Part shown: positions 36,711-45,860 of the stretch, piece by piece
Numbering within the stretch: position 1 is the stretch's first letter
Layout: each line of letters starts with the position of its first letter
NCBI RefSeq assembly: GCF_028283705.1
Contig: NZ_JAPWKD010000015.1
Span: 248,001 to 312,000 of the forward strand
Reading direction: 5' to 3'
DNA from: Pantoea sp.
Lineage (GTDB): Bacteria > Pseudomonadota > Gammaproteobacteria > Enterobacterales > Enterobacteriaceae
DNA length: 64,000 bases
Program-made: the position numbers and the translations under genes
Notes under the pieces: model-generated
The model's database searches: none
The model's input: the letters and a program-made list of their open reading frames with translations, nothing else
Told to the model about the DNA's origin: nothing

Positions 36711-39070
36711 GCGTGCAGTGGCAACAACATAATAGCCAGCGTCTGGCGGGCGCTGGCCGGTAAGTCGCCACCGCCGGTGTAGCCATTATTCTCGACAATC
36801 ACGCTGTTCAGCCCTACCAACCAGTCATAAATGTAATAGGCGGTGTGGTTAGCCGGTGCGGCAGAGAGTCGCGTCAGGCGCTGACCTGACGAGAAACTGA
36901 CGCTGGGCGCGGGCGGCCGGGCAAAAATAGTCTGGCCGCGATTGACCCGGCTTGCCGGACGCTCCGCTTCCGGGCGCTGTAAAAAGCCCAGCCAGGCGAC
37001 AAAATCCCCTAACACCGTCATGGCACGCGAAACCTGACGATCGGTACGCGCCTCATGTGCGCTGGCCTGTGCATCCGGCTCATTCAGTGCCGTCTGTAGC
37101 TTACTCAGCATCTGATGACGGAAGCTGGCGGTGATCAACTCCTCCACCAGCAACTCCAGCGTAGGTTTATCGACGTTAAGCAGTGCGAGCAGGCTACGAC
37201 TTTCCGGCAACTGGCGCAGGTGATCCAGCCACAACGCAAAGACCTGCTGCGGAAATTGCTTATCGTTCGGGCTGCTGTGATGACGTGGTTCACTGGCGGT
37301 GACCGGCTCGTCTTTAAACAGATCGAACTCAAATCCGATACCGAAATAGCTTTGTCCGGCAGGGGTGGCCTGCGTCTTTTGCTGTGTGCCGTCGCTGTTC
37401 TGGCTGAGCCACAGCTGACGCACCGCGTCACGTGACGGTTGCAGACGCTCCAGCAATTCACCATGCAGACCGGTACGATGTTGCAGACATTTCAGCAGCG
37501 TATCGGCGATGGTTTGTTTGCGTGCTGCCTGTTCTGGCGTGGCACTGGCTTCCGTCCAGGGTTGCAGGCGATCCACCAGTTTTTGTTGCAGCGCACTGAG
37601 TTGCAACGCCAGGCGGTCACGACGTGCGTCCGGCTGCATTTCATCCTGCAACCAGCTGCCCATGCGATCAACACCAGCACGATCCAGCGCCAGCATCGAA
37701 CCCCAGCTCTGGCCGGGTTGACCAATCTGGCGTTGCACTGCTTCATCCACATTGATTTGTTGATGGCGGGCATCGTAGGGGGTGATGGCCCAGATCAGGC
37801 GCGGTTTCTCACCGCTGGCAGGGATCGGTTGGTGCAGATGCCATTCGCGCAATGCCTGGCTGGCGAGATCGGCATCCTGGCGCTGGCTGGCAGCGGTACA
37901 AATCAATAACAGGTCGATATCCTGCCGTGCAGCGTAAAAACCCGGCAGCAGCGCGCGCTTTTGTTCCAGCAACCTGGCGCGCAGTGCATCACGCGTTTGC
38001 AGGCGCTGGCGATCGTCAAGCTGCGCACGGTCCGTTGGCGTGCCGGGTGCCGGTAGCTCCAGCATATCGGCTTCATCATACAACGCCTGACGTGGCGTCG
38101 AGCTGAGCGGGATGGTGATTTCCAGCGTCAGCAGGGCCAGTAAGCCAAGTGGCACCTGCTGCGCTTTGCCGACGCGATTGGCGACGATCGGGCACACCTC
38201 GATCATCTCCAGCAGGTCGGCATCGCTGGCAATCAGTTTCTCAGCGGGCAGTGATGCATCATCCACCAGCAGGCTGAGCGGGGCCAGCACGCGCGGCGCG
38301 TGGCGCAGCTGATGACGCAGGTGCATCAGGCTGCGCAGGCTTTCGCTCAGTGCCGTTTGTCCCGGCCACAGCAACGCGAACAGTTGCACGCGGTCGTCCA
38401 CGTTCAGCCACGGGGCGAGGGCGACCGCCTGCGGCCAGAAGTGGCGATCCAGCACCTCGGCATGACGATGATAGCGACGGCTCCACGCCCACAGCGTGAC
38501 CAGCGCATCACTCTCCAGTCCCGGCTCTGGTTCACTGAGACGATGGCGTTGCAGACGCTGCAAAGCGCTATCGATAGTGGCGGTATCCGGCTGCGCTTCG
38601 GTGGTGGCACAAGCCAGCATCAGGCGGATCAGTTCTGACTCGCTGAGCAAGGTTATCTCCAGCGGCCAGGCGCTGGATGAGGTTTCCCGCTGGTGGCTGA
38701 AACGAGTGGCGCTGGCAAAATCGAGATTGCCGGGATTGATATGCTGAAAATAGTTCAGGGTTTTGTCGCCAAGACGCGCCATCAGTTGCCCCTGCGCGTC
38801 GCCGACCATTTCACTCAGCAGCCAGGCTTTACCCGCCTGCGACTGACCAAATAACGCCAGCGTCACCGGCCGCGCCAGCTGACGCGCCAGCGCATGGCTT
38901 TCCACCCTGGCGCGACGCAGTTGCAGGCTCAGAGTATCGCCTTCCATCGTCAGACGAGTGGAGTGCGGTTGCTGCTGTTCCACCCAGTTAAGGGCACCAT
39001 CGAGGGTTTCCTGTAGCAGGCCCAGGCGTTTTGCCAGCGTGGCTGGCGGCTGTTTTTTGGCGGTTCTCAT
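36707..39070 (-). CDS. srfC: SrfC-family protein with degenerate P-loop
   Basis: Third gene of srfABC; named in Salmonella as SsrB-regulated factor C, molecular role unclear. 787 residues. A P-loop-like GQSQAGKA (75-82) lacks the final Ser/Thr of Walker A, within VTLALFGQSQAGKAWLLSEM, recalling GTPase/dynamin-like proteins; the following region TLNYFQHINPGN and a long helical portion (about 280-560) are present. No signal peptide or membrane segment is seen. The ATG overlaps the srfB stop (ATGA), showing coupling. In several plant- and insect-associated bacteria SrfABC is annotated as a virulence effector set. Confidence 0.8.
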   Translation of the reverse strand: MRTAKKQPPATLAKRLGLLQETLDGALNWVEQQQPHSTRLTMEGDTLSLQLRRARVESHALARQLARPVTLALFGQSQAGKAWLLSEMVGDAQGQLMARLGDKTLNYFQHINPGNLDFASATRFSHQRETSSSAWPLEITLLSESELIRLMLACATTEAQPDTATIDSALQRLQRHRLSEPEPGLESDALVTLWAWSRRYHRHAEVLDRHFWPQAVALAPWLNVDDRVQLFALLWPGQTALSESLRSLMHLRHQLRHAPRVLAPLSLLVDDASLPAEKLIASDADLLEMIEVCPIVANRVGKAQQVPLGLLALLTLEITIPLSSTPRQALYDEADMLELPAPGTPTDRAQLDDRQRLQTRDALRARLLEQKRALLPGFYAARQDIDLLLICTAASQRQDADLASQALREWHLHQPIPASGEKPRLIWAITPYDARHQQINVDEAVQRQIGQPGQSWGSMLALDRAGVDRMGSWLQDEMQPDARRDRLALQLSALQQKLVDRLQPWTEASATPEQAARKQTIADTLLKCLQHRTGLHGELLERLQPSRDAVRQLWLSQNSDGTQQKTQATPAGQSYFGIGFEFDLFKDEPVTASEPRHHSSPNDKQFPQQVFALWLDHLRQLPESRSLLALLNVDKPTLELLVEELITASFRHQMLSKLQTALNEPDAQASAHEARTDRQVSRAMTVLGDFVAWLGFLQRPEAERPASRVNRGQTIFARPPAPSVSFSSGQRLTRLSAAPANHTAYYIYDWLVGLNSVIVENNGYTGGGDLPASARQTLAIMLLPLHA

Positions 39071-42039
39071 TTTTTGCAGACGCTCCCGCTATCAATCCAG
39101 TATTGCGCATTCGCATTGCCCGTGGCGGAAAGCGTGTTCAGTTTCAGGCTCAGTTGTTCCAGCGGAATACGGCTGCCATCATCAAGACGCGCCTCGCTCA
39201 GCACCAGACGTTCCGGACCGGCATTATCCGGGCCGGGTTGCACAGCCAGCTTAATCCGCAACACGCTTTCACCCGCCACTTTGCGCGCTAACGCCGGGTC
39301 GGTGATGCTCAGGCTGTAAAGCGGCGAAGCGGGCCAGCGGTCGTTTTCCAACTGGCGGAAGCCGAGGCAGACGTTACCGCGAATACGGAAGCTGCTCTTA
39401 CGATCCAGCGCGAAGGCACCGTTATCGAGATCGATCTCGCTGTAGCACAGGTTGTCATCGCTCAGCGCCTGGGTTTCATCCAGCACGCCAAGGTAGCGGA
39501 TGGTGGAGTAAGGTTCGAAATCCCCGGCGCGGAACCAGAAACTGCTGAGGCGCAGATCCAGCGCCAGCAGGCACAGCATGGCCCCGACTGCAGCGGTCGA
39601 TTTCGGGTTATCAATACGGCCTTGTTTGTTGAACGGATACCAGTCGCTGGTGTGATAGCCTTCCAGCGACAAAATACGGCTGCCCGGCAGCGGTTGCAGG
39701 TGGCGTACCAGCGCCTGGATGCCGGGGAAACGCGACGGGCGGCCGGTCAGCAGCAGTACGTCACATTGATACAGCGATACCACTTCACACATGGCACGCA
39801 GCGCCGGGATGATCGCCATCCGATGTTGCAGGAATTCGCCATGCAGCTGGGCGAGACTGACCACCAGCGGCACTTCCAGCAGGTCAAAGCGGCTATCACC
39901 GCCGAGGGTACGCTGAATTTCACCGTTGACGAACGCCAGTACAGCGCTGCCCGGTTTTTGCGGCACCAGCTCGCCAAACAGCGCGTTGATCTCGCTGTGG
40001 CTGTCGAGCGGGTTCCAGTTTTCATAACGCTCCAGCACCGCCTGCGCCAGCGGAATAAACAGTTGCAGGGTGACCTGCTGACGCAGCGTGGCCTGTCCAT
40101 CCATGCGGCTGTCGTGGCCGAACAATTTATTCATCAGCGGTTCGGGCAGCAGCAGACCAGCTTTCTGCAAACTCTGCTGCAACGCGGGCAGGATCCACAG
40201 CTGGATCACATCCAGCAGGATGTCGTCTCCGGCCACCTTGAAACCTTCGCGGAACAGCAGGCGTGGGGTGATTTTGACGTTGTTACCCTGGCCGTCATCA
40301 AGACGATATTGCGTGATGGCGAGATCGGTAGTGCCGCCGCCAATATCAATCGAGGCGATGCGCAGGCTTTTGCCCGGCAGCTCATCGGCTTCACGCGGGC
40401 GATCGGGGCGGGCCATGCTGGTAAAGAAATCTTCGGCGCGACCGGCAAAGTTGACCTGGGTTTCGTTGAACAGCCACACCATCTGACCGCAGGTGGCTTC
40501 ATCCCACTCCATTTGCACATCTGGCACCGGGCGCAGGCTTTGGGCCTGCGTCTCGGCGGTAAAGGCTTCTTCCGCCGGGTGCCAGCCTTCTGCTTTCCAC
40601 ACCAGTGCGATGGCTTCCTGCATGCGGCGACGGAAAATTTCACGCTCCGGTTTCGGCATCGCGGAAGGCAGGGTGAGGATGACATGGCGCAGCTGACGCG
40701 GCGTCTGGCTTTGCGGCATGCGCTGCCGTTGTGCCACGCTGTTCATCTGCATCATCGCCTGTGCCAGTAATTCGCACAGCATAAAGGTCATCAGCGAGCT
40801 GCGGCTGTAGCTGGCGGAAAATACCGGCAGACGGTCATCCGCCGCCAGCGCATGCAGTGGCTGGCCTTCATCATTCAGCAGCAGGGTAAAGGGCAGCGCG
40901 GTAGCCTGTGGCTCGTCGCCGCTGCCGTTGGCGTTGAAACGCCAGCCTGGCTGATAGCGCGCTTCATCCCACAGATAACGGCGTGGGCTGGAGAGACCGG
41001 TGCTGCCCTCCGTACCGGCACGCAACAGCGCGAGGCGACTGGCTTCGCGGCCAACACGCGTCAGTGACGGCCACATAAAGGCGTTTTCACGCCCGCTTTC
41101 CAGCGAGAAATTGGCTTTGCCAAAGCGGGGCTGGGCGAACTCCAGACGGCTGTCGAACAGTTCGTTGTACACCTGATGGGGTTGAGACAGGTCACGCAGT
41201 TGTAACTCATAGGTCTGACGCAGGCCGTTGCTCTCTTCCGGGTGGTCTTCCACCAGGATGCCACAGGTGTGGGAGTTGCCGACATCAAGAATGATATCGA
41301 CATTCACCGCCGGGGTTTGGGGTGATGCCGCCTGAATGGTGATTTCCGCCAAATCGAGCTGTTCACCCAGCAATTCCAGCAGGTTGAGGTAATGTGCCTG
41401 ATATTCGAATTCGCGCAGCGCCTGATTCAGTTCCTGCTCGCGGCGTGATTCCAGCGCGCTGACCTGCTGGCTAAAGGTTTCGCGCAGCCAGCCATCAACC
41501 CAGGTGTGATCGAGGAATTCACCCAGTTCATAGTTGTGCCAGGCGAGGGCAAAACTGACGCCGTTCTGCGCATCGGCCTGGCTCAGACCCAGTTGCTCGC
41601 CACCCTCGCTTTCTGCTACCAGTCGGGTGTCAAAGGCGAGGGTGATGCGATGGGTATTGCCTGCGACATCCGGCTGTGACAGCTGAGCCAGGTGCAGACG
41701 TGCCCAGTTTTCCGGGCCACCAATAAAACGACGGCCACTGGTGCAACGCAGCACCGGTAATGGCAGCCATTGATTGGCGAGCAGCGTTAGTGAATCGGAC
41801 AGCGCAATATCGGATTCGGGACGTACCACTTCCGGTGCGCTGCCATCTTCCGGATACAGCAAAAACTTGCCGCTGTTGCCGTCAACGTTCAGGCGCAGCA
41901 GCGGGCCATTGGCTGTCTGACGCACAAACTGGCGGCGCGCCTGCAACGCAGGCAGACGCAGGCCAAAATCGAGAAACTGCACACCGCTATCTTCAATCAG
42001 CGTGATTTTTTGTTTGTCATCGATGAGGGGTGCCAACAT
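39067..42039 (-). CDS. srfB: SrfB, ASKHA-fold (Hsp70/actin-like) ATPase-type protein
   Basis: A 990-residue protein. After an N-terminal domain of about 240 residues, an ASKHA nucleotide-binding core is suggested by the phosphate-1 motif ILDVGNSHTCGILVED (about 250-265) and phosphate-2 motif IASIDIGGGTTDLAITQY (561-578), with LLTGRPSRFPGIQALV (adenosine-type motif) later on. The long inserts between these motifs distinguish it from DnaK. Known as SrfB (SsrB-regulated) in Salmonella; a role as virulence factor is proposed but its activity is not established. Second gene of srfABC, two bases after srfA. Confidence 0.85.
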   Translation of the reverse strand: MLAPLIDDKQKITLIEDSGVQFLDFGLRLPALQARRQFVRQTANGPLLRLNVDGNSGKFLLYPEDGSAPEVVRPESDIALSDSLTLLANQWLPLPVLRCTSGRRFIGGPENWARLHLAQLSQPDVAGNTHRITLAFDTRLVAESEGGEQLGLSQADAQNGVSFALAWHNYELGEFLDHTWVDGWLRETFSQQVSALESRREQELNQALREFEYQAHYLNLLELLGEQLDLAEITIQAASPQTPAVNVDIILDVGNSHTCGILVEDHPEESNGLRQTYELQLRDLSQPHQVYNELFDSRLEFAQPRFGKANFSLESGRENAFMWPSLTRVGREASRLALLRAGTEGSTGLSSPRRYLWDEARYQPGWRFNANGSGDEPQATALPFTLLLNDEGQPLHALAADDRLPVFSASYSRSSLMTFMLCELLAQAMMQMNSVAQRQRMPQSQTPRQLRHVILTLPSAMPKPEREIFRRRMQEAIALVWKAEGWHPAEEAFTAETQAQSLRPVPDVQMEWDEATCGQMVWLFNETQVNFAGRAEDFFTSMARPDRPREADELPGKSLRIASIDIGGGTTDLAITQYRLDDGQGNNVKITPRLLFREGFKVAGDDILLDVIQLWILPALQQSLQKAGLLLPEPLMNKLFGHDSRMDGQATLRQQVTLQLFIPLAQAVLERYENWNPLDSHSEINALFGELVPQKPGSAVLAFVNGEIQRTLGGDSRFDLLEVPLVVSLAQLHGEFLQHRMAIIPALRAMCEVVSLYQCDVLLLTGRPSRFPGIQALVRHLQPLPGSRILSLEGYHTSDWYPFNKQGRIDNPKSTAAVGAMLCLLALDLRLSSFWFRAGDFEPYSTIRYLGVLDETQALSDDNLCYSEIDLDNGAFALDRKSSFRIRGNVCLGFRQLENDRWPASPLYSLSITDPALARKVAGESVLRIKLAVQPGPDNAGPERLVLSEARLDDGSRIPLEQLSLKLNTLSATGNANAQYWIDSGSVCKK

Positions 42040-42041
42040 GG

Positions 42042-43364
42042 TTATTTACTCTCACGCTTGATCGTCAACGGGAAAACCTGATCCGCGCCATATTGCGCGT
42101 CACAGCTGGCAATACCATCGCCCTGTTTACATACCAGTTCCGGCATGCGGTAGCGCGATTTGTCGCTACAGCTGGCGGTGTATCGGCTGCGAACTACCAT
42201 GGTGCCCGCACTGGTCATGGCAGCGGTGACGTCGGCCTTACAGCGAATACCATCGCCCTGGGTAATCAGTGCGGTGCCTTTGCCGTTTCTGATCTGATAA
42301 CGCAGGCTCGGTGGCTTGCCGGTGGGCAGATTGGTCTGGCGCAAGGTGACACGCCAGCGGCCATCAAGGAAACGCACCGAACCGACGCGCACATCTTCTG
42401 CGGTGATCACCAAATCGTCGGCTTGTGCCGGTGCGGTAGGAACCGGAGCGACAGCCACCGGGGCCGGCGGCGGCACCGCTGCGACTGGCACAGGTTCAGG
42501 GGCGACGACCGTGGCGCTGGCCTGTGGCAGGGTGGTGGCGAGTTTTTCTGCCTGGACCAGTACCGCAGGCGGAGCAATAGCTTTGCTGACCACGGGAGCC
42601 GGAGCCTGGACGACCGCAGGCGGTACCGCTTCCGGCGAACTGTGTAGCCAGAATGCCACACCGGCGGTGGCAGCAACGGCCACCGGCAGCAGCAGTAACC
42701 ACGGACGCCATGAGCGTGCCGCAGGCGGTGGCGGGATGATTTCTGCCTGCTCCGGTTCTGGCGCGACAATCTCCGGCAACAGTTCTTCGGTGGCGATGGC
42801 TTCGGGTTCAGGTTCTGCCACCCGCAACGGCGTATCCAGCACCGGCGGCGGTTCCGGCAACAGTGGCGGCAGTTGCTCATCGAGGCTGTCACGCAGACAG
42901 GCCAGCGCGTCATCACGCGTGCGCGCCTGTGGATCGACAAAGCCCCAGAATGTAATCACGGGTTTGCCATCCACCAGATAGACATATTGCTGATCGGGGA
43001 ATTGCAGAGTTTTACTCAGCAACGCGCCAAACAGGCGCATGGCAGGATTCTCAGTGTCGCGTGCGCGCTGGCTCAGCGCCTGGAGATCCTGCTGATTAAG
43101 GGTGAGTTGTTCCAGTGCCTGGCGACGTTCATGGTCGCTGGCCGCCAGCCACGAACGTACTTTGCCGCTGAACGGCGCGTACCAGTCGAGGCGATCGCCG
43201 CGTTCATTGGGTTGTGGAATGGCGAGGCAGTTCGCCAGCGTGGTTTGGCGGCGCAACCGCAGGGTTTCGCGAATTTGCAGGGCTGAGGCCCAGACCGGCT
43301 GGCCGTTCTCACCCAGTGCCAGTACCGCGTCGAGATTGCCGCTACGCAGAAAAGTTTTTGCCAC
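42042..43364 (-). CDS. srfA: SrfA-family membrane protein, first gene of srfABC
   Basis: The GTG at 43364 is chosen as start: AAGGG lies seven bases upstream and the product begins VAKTFLRSGNLDAVLALGEN, the conserved SrfA N-terminus. The reading frame stays open to 43577 but that extension has no matching sequence. The 440-residue protein has an N-terminal globular domain (about 1-165), acidic/proline-rich linker (165-218), one transmembrane helix (221-240: PWLLLLPVAVAATAGVAFWL), a second Pro/Ala/Val-rich linker (243-330) and a C-terminal domain (about 335-440) with four cysteines, likely periplasmic. Architecture suggests that it anchors the SrfB/SrfC pair to the membrane; this is inference. 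Confidence 0.8.
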   Translation of the reverse strand: MAKTFLRSGNLDAVLALGENGQPVWASALQIRETLRLRRQTTLANCLAIPQPNERGDRLDWYAPFSGKVRSWLAASDHERRQALEQLTLNQQDLQALSQRARDTENPAMRLFGALLSKTLQFPDQQYVYLVDGKPVITFWGFVDPQARTRDDALACLRDSLDEQLPPLLPEPPPVLDTPLRVAEPEPEAIATEELLPEIVAPEPEQAEIIPPPPAARSWRPWLLLLPVAVAATAGVAFWLHSSPEAVPPAVVQAPAPVVSKAIAPPAVLVQAEKLATTLPQASATVVAPEPVPVAAVPPPAPVAVAPVPTAPAQADDLVITAEDVRVGSVRFLDGRWRVTLRQTNLPTGKPPSLRYQIRNGKGTALITQGDGIRCKADVTAAMTSAGTMVVRSRYTASCSDKSRYRMPELVCKQGDGIASCDAQYGADQVFPLTIKRESK

Positions 43365-43516
43365 TCGTTGGCCCTTATCGGTGAATGTCTGAGGCAGAAA
43401 ATCGTGTGTGATTAGCGATGGTGGTGATCTTAAGCCAAATGCGGGCGAATCAAACGGCGGAAATAAGGGGGAAAACAGGGCGGTTTTCCCCGGCTGGGCG
43501 ATAAATTGTGGAAAAT

Positions 43517-44695
43517 TTAAGCGCGGGAGCGCGGCGACAGCACCAGCCAGGTCAGCATACCGCCGACCAGGCCCCAAAAGGCGGAACCGATGCCGAGTAT
43601 CGATACGCCGCTGGCGGTGATCAGAAACGCGATCACTGCGCTATCGCGATGTTGTGGTTCTGCCAGCGCGCGATGCAGGCTACCGGACAAGGTGCCCAGC
43701 AGCGCCAGACCCGCCAGCGTGGCGATCAACACCTGTGGCAGCGCACTCAGCAGCATAGCGATCAGCGCGCCGGTAAAACCGGTCAGAATATAGAAGAATC
43801 CGGCCAGTGCCGACGCCATCCAGCGACGGGACGGATCGGCATCGACCTCTTCACCCATACAAATGGCGGCGGTGATGGCAGCAATACACACCGAAAAGCC
43901 ACCAAACGGTGACAGCACCAGCGCAATCGCGCCGGTCCAGCCGGTGAGTGCAGACACCGGCGGCTGATAACCATGCGCCTGAAGCGTGGCGATACCCGGC
44001 GCATTTTGCGACGCCATCGTCACAAGGAAATAGGGTATGCCGACACCGATCAGCGCCGCGAGAGTAAAGTGCGGCGTAATCCATTGTGGCACGCTGATGC
44101 TCAATGCCTGGGACGGGATGGCGATGGTGTGTTGACCCAGCGCCACCAGCACACCGGCGAACAACGCCAGGATGACCGCGTAACGCGGCAGCCAAAGGCG
44201 GCTGAACAGCCATACCAGGCACATGCTGCCGCACAGCGCAAAATTGCCCTGTAAGCCGGTAAATGTATTCAGGCCGAAGCGCAACAGGATCCCCGCCAGC
44301 ATGGCGGCGGCCAGTGATTGCGGAATATATTTCATCAGACGGGCAAACAGGCCAGTGACACCGCACAGGACAATCAGCACGTTAGTGAAGACAAAGACGC
44401 CCACCACTTCATGCAACGTCAGGCCGTGCAGGCTGGTTGCCAGTAGCGCCGCTCCCGGTGTTGACCAGGCCGCCAGCACCGGCATGCGTGTCCATAAGGA
44501 CAGACCGAGCGAAGCGACGCCCATGCCAATTCCCAGCATCGACAGCCAGCCACCAATCTGCGCCGGTGTTGCCCCCGCGGCCTGTGCTGCCTGGAAAATA
44601 ATGGCAGCCGAGCTGCTGTAGCCAATCAGTACGGCAACCAGGCCTGAAATCAGTATGGGCAGCGAAAACGAGCTGCGGGTGGTGGCGCTTATCAT
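43517..44695 (-). CDS. ydcO: BenE-family benzoate/H+ symporter (YdcO-like)
   Basis: A 392-residue inner membrane transporter with 11-12 helices. The start at 44695 (MISATTRSSF, AGGA upstream) places the ribosome site correctly and avoids a 20-residue extension that would run into the operator repeats. BenE signatures include AVLIGYSSSAAIIFQAA, WSTPGAALLATSLHGLTL, FLVTMASQNAPGIATLQA and LSPFGGFSVCIAAITAAIC. It resembles E. coli YdcO and, like it, is divergent from a ydcN/sutR-type gene. Natural substrate is unproven. Confidence 0.9.
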   Translation of the reverse strand: MISATTRSSFSLPILISGLVAVLIGYSSSAAIIFQAAQAAGATPAQIGGWLSMLGIGMGVASLGLSLWTRMPVLAAWSTPGAALLATSLHGLTLHEVVGVFVFTNVLIVLCGVTGLFARLMKYIPQSLAAAMLAGILLRFGLNTFTGLQGNFALCGSMCLVWLFSRLWLPRYAVILALFAGVLVALGQHTIAIPSQALSISVPQWITPHFTLAALIGVGIPYFLVTMASQNAPGIATLQAHGYQPPVSALTGWTGAIALVLSPFGGFSVCIAAITAAICMGEEVDADPSRRWMASALAGFFYILTGFTGALIAMLLSALPQVLIATLAGLALLGTLSGSLHRALAEPQHRDSAVIAFLITASGVSILGIGSAFWGLVGGMLTWLVLSPRSRA

Positions 44696-44709
44696 GCAGG
44701 GCGGTCCTT

Positions 44710-44754
44710 TGTGCGTTATAGCGCACATTGTTGCATGGGACGTTATAGCGCACA
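44710..44754. promoter_or_regulatory. Repeated operator between ydcO and sutR
   Basis: CGTTATAGCGCACA occurs twice as a direct repeat (44714-44727 and 44741-44754) with a period of 27 bases. The first copy is part of TGTGCG-TTATAG-CGCACA (44710-44727), a perfect 6-bp-arm inverted repeat. The second copy lies 37 bases before the sutR start. Probable SutR binding sites acting on both divergent genes. Confidence 0.75.
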
Positions 44755-44790
44755 AGTGCTACACTGCGCGCGAGCTTGTCAGGAGATCCC

Positions 44791-45336
44791 ATGGAAAATC
44801 TGCATCAACACCTGAGCCTGGCGCTAAAACAGTTGCGGCAGGCCAATGGCTGGAGTTTAACGCTGGCGGCTGCACGCACTGGCGTCAGCAAAGCGATGCT
44901 TGGCCAAATCGAACGCGGTGAATCCAGTCCTACCGTGGCGACGTTGTGGAAAATTGCCACCGGCTTTAACGTCCCTTTTTCCTTCTTTATCCAGCGCAGC
45001 GAACAGCCTCCGGGAATGGCGGCAACCTTTAGCCAGAGCAATGCACAGATGCACGCCAAATCCTTGCTGCCCTACGATGCGCAGCTGTGTTTTGATCTGC
45101 TGGAGGTGACGTTAGCGCCGGGGGCGCAAAGTGATTCTTCGCCGCATGAAGAGGGGGTGATTGAACAGGTGGTCGTGATCGAAGGCGAGTTGCTGCTGGG
45201 GGTTGAGGGGACCTGGCGCCGTTTACAGCCGGGTGAAGCCAGCCAGTTTGCCGGTGATAAACCACATAGCTACCGCAATCCACAGAGCACGCCATTGCGC
45301 TTTCACAGCCTGATCCACTATCCGCGTCGGCCATAA
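44791..45336 (+). CDS. sutR: SutR (YdcN), XRE-type HTH plus cupin regulator
   Basis: A 181-residue regulator with N-terminal HTH_3 (about 6-62: LKQLRQANGWSLTLAAARTG and SKAMLGQIERGESSPTVATL) and C-terminal cupin (about 105-175: HEEGVIEQVVVIEGELLLGV, FAGDKPHSYRN). E. coli SutR controls sulfur-use genes. AGGAG at 44781-44785 supports the ATG at 44791. It is divergent from ydcO, with repeated palindromic sites between them, so local autoregulation and control of the transporter is likely. The cupin ligand is unknown. Confidence 0.85.
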   Translation: MENLHQHLSLALKQLRQANGWSLTLAAARTGVSKAMLGQIERGESSPTVATLWKIATGFNVPFSFFIQRSEQPPGMAATFSQSNAQMHAKSLLPYDAQLCFDLLEVTLAPGAQSDSSPHEEGVIEQVVVIEGELLLGVEGTWRRLQPGEASQFAGDKPHSYRNPQSTPLRFHSLIHYPRRP

Positions 45337-45349
45337 GGCTTACAAATTG

Positions 45350-45383
45350 ATACGAAGGTAAACTACACAGTTTACCTTCGTAT
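45350..45383. promoter_or_regulatory. Perfect palindrome, probable MarR-family operator
   Basis: Arms ATACGAAGGTAAAC (45350-45363) and GTTTACCTTCGTAT (45370-45383), 14 bp each, spacer TACACA. It ends 37 bases before the MarR gene and overlaps its likely promoter (TATATA at 45385). No T run follows, so an operator fits better than a terminator. Confidence 0.8.
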
Positions 45384-45420
45384 TTATATACTCGCGTTTC
45401 ATTGTAAGGGAGATGTCGTC

Positions 45421-45840
45421 ATGAGCGATCTGAACAGCGCCGCCGCAGCGCTGCGTAGCGTCAACGGCAAACTGGCCAGGCGTTTGCGTGAATCGGCACC
45501 ACCGGGGGATCTCACCTGGTCGCAGGTGGCGGTACTCGGCTATCTGGTGCGTGATGGCGCGATGACCGTGACGGAGCTGGCACAGGCCGAAGGGGTGCGT
45601 ACCCAATCAATGGGGGCGACAGTCGCCAGTCTGCTGACGGCAGGCATGGTGCTGGGTGAAGCCGATCCGCATGACGGTCGAAAAACCCGCTACTATCCAA
45701 CCAAAGCCTGTCGTGAGCTGGTGGCAACTAATCGTGCTCAGCGTGATGACTGGCTGGTGAAAAGCATGGCGACGCTCAGCCCGCAGGAACAGCAAACGCT
45801 GCTGGCCGCTATTCCCTTACTGCAACGACTTGCCGACTAA
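45421..45840 (+). CDS. MarR-family transcriptional regulator
   Basis: A 139-residue winged-helix protein. The MarR fold is visible as LTWSQVAVLGYLVRDGAMTV, helix-turn-helix ELAQAEGVRTQSMGATVASL and the wing EADPHDGRKTRYYPT (D-x-R-x motif). Predicted to repress its own operon through the palindrome at 45350-45383 and to respond to a small phenolic or similar ligand. It precedes an isochorismatase-family hydrolase by 20 bases, so the enzyme is its probable target. Confidence 0.9.
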   Translation: MSDLNSAAAALRSVNGKLARRLRESAPPGDLTWSQVAVLGYLVRDGAMTVTELAQAEGVRTQSMGATVASLLTAGMVLGEADPHDGRKTRYYPTKACRELVATNRAQRDDWLVKSMATLSPQEQQTLLAAIPLLQRLAD

Positions 45841-45860
45841 TAATCCTGAGAGGACTCAAC

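Noticed and set aside
39622-40770. 382-codon open frame antisense to srfB
   Set aside because: Entirely inside a well-supported gene and has no recognisable motif or start signal.
42042-43577. Full 511-codon version of srfA
   Set aside because: The first 71 codons lack similarity and ribosome site; the internal GTG at 43364 matches the family N-terminus.
45350-45383. Palindrome interpreted as a sutR terminator
   Set aside because: There is no T run after the stem and it overlaps the following promoter, so operator is preferred.
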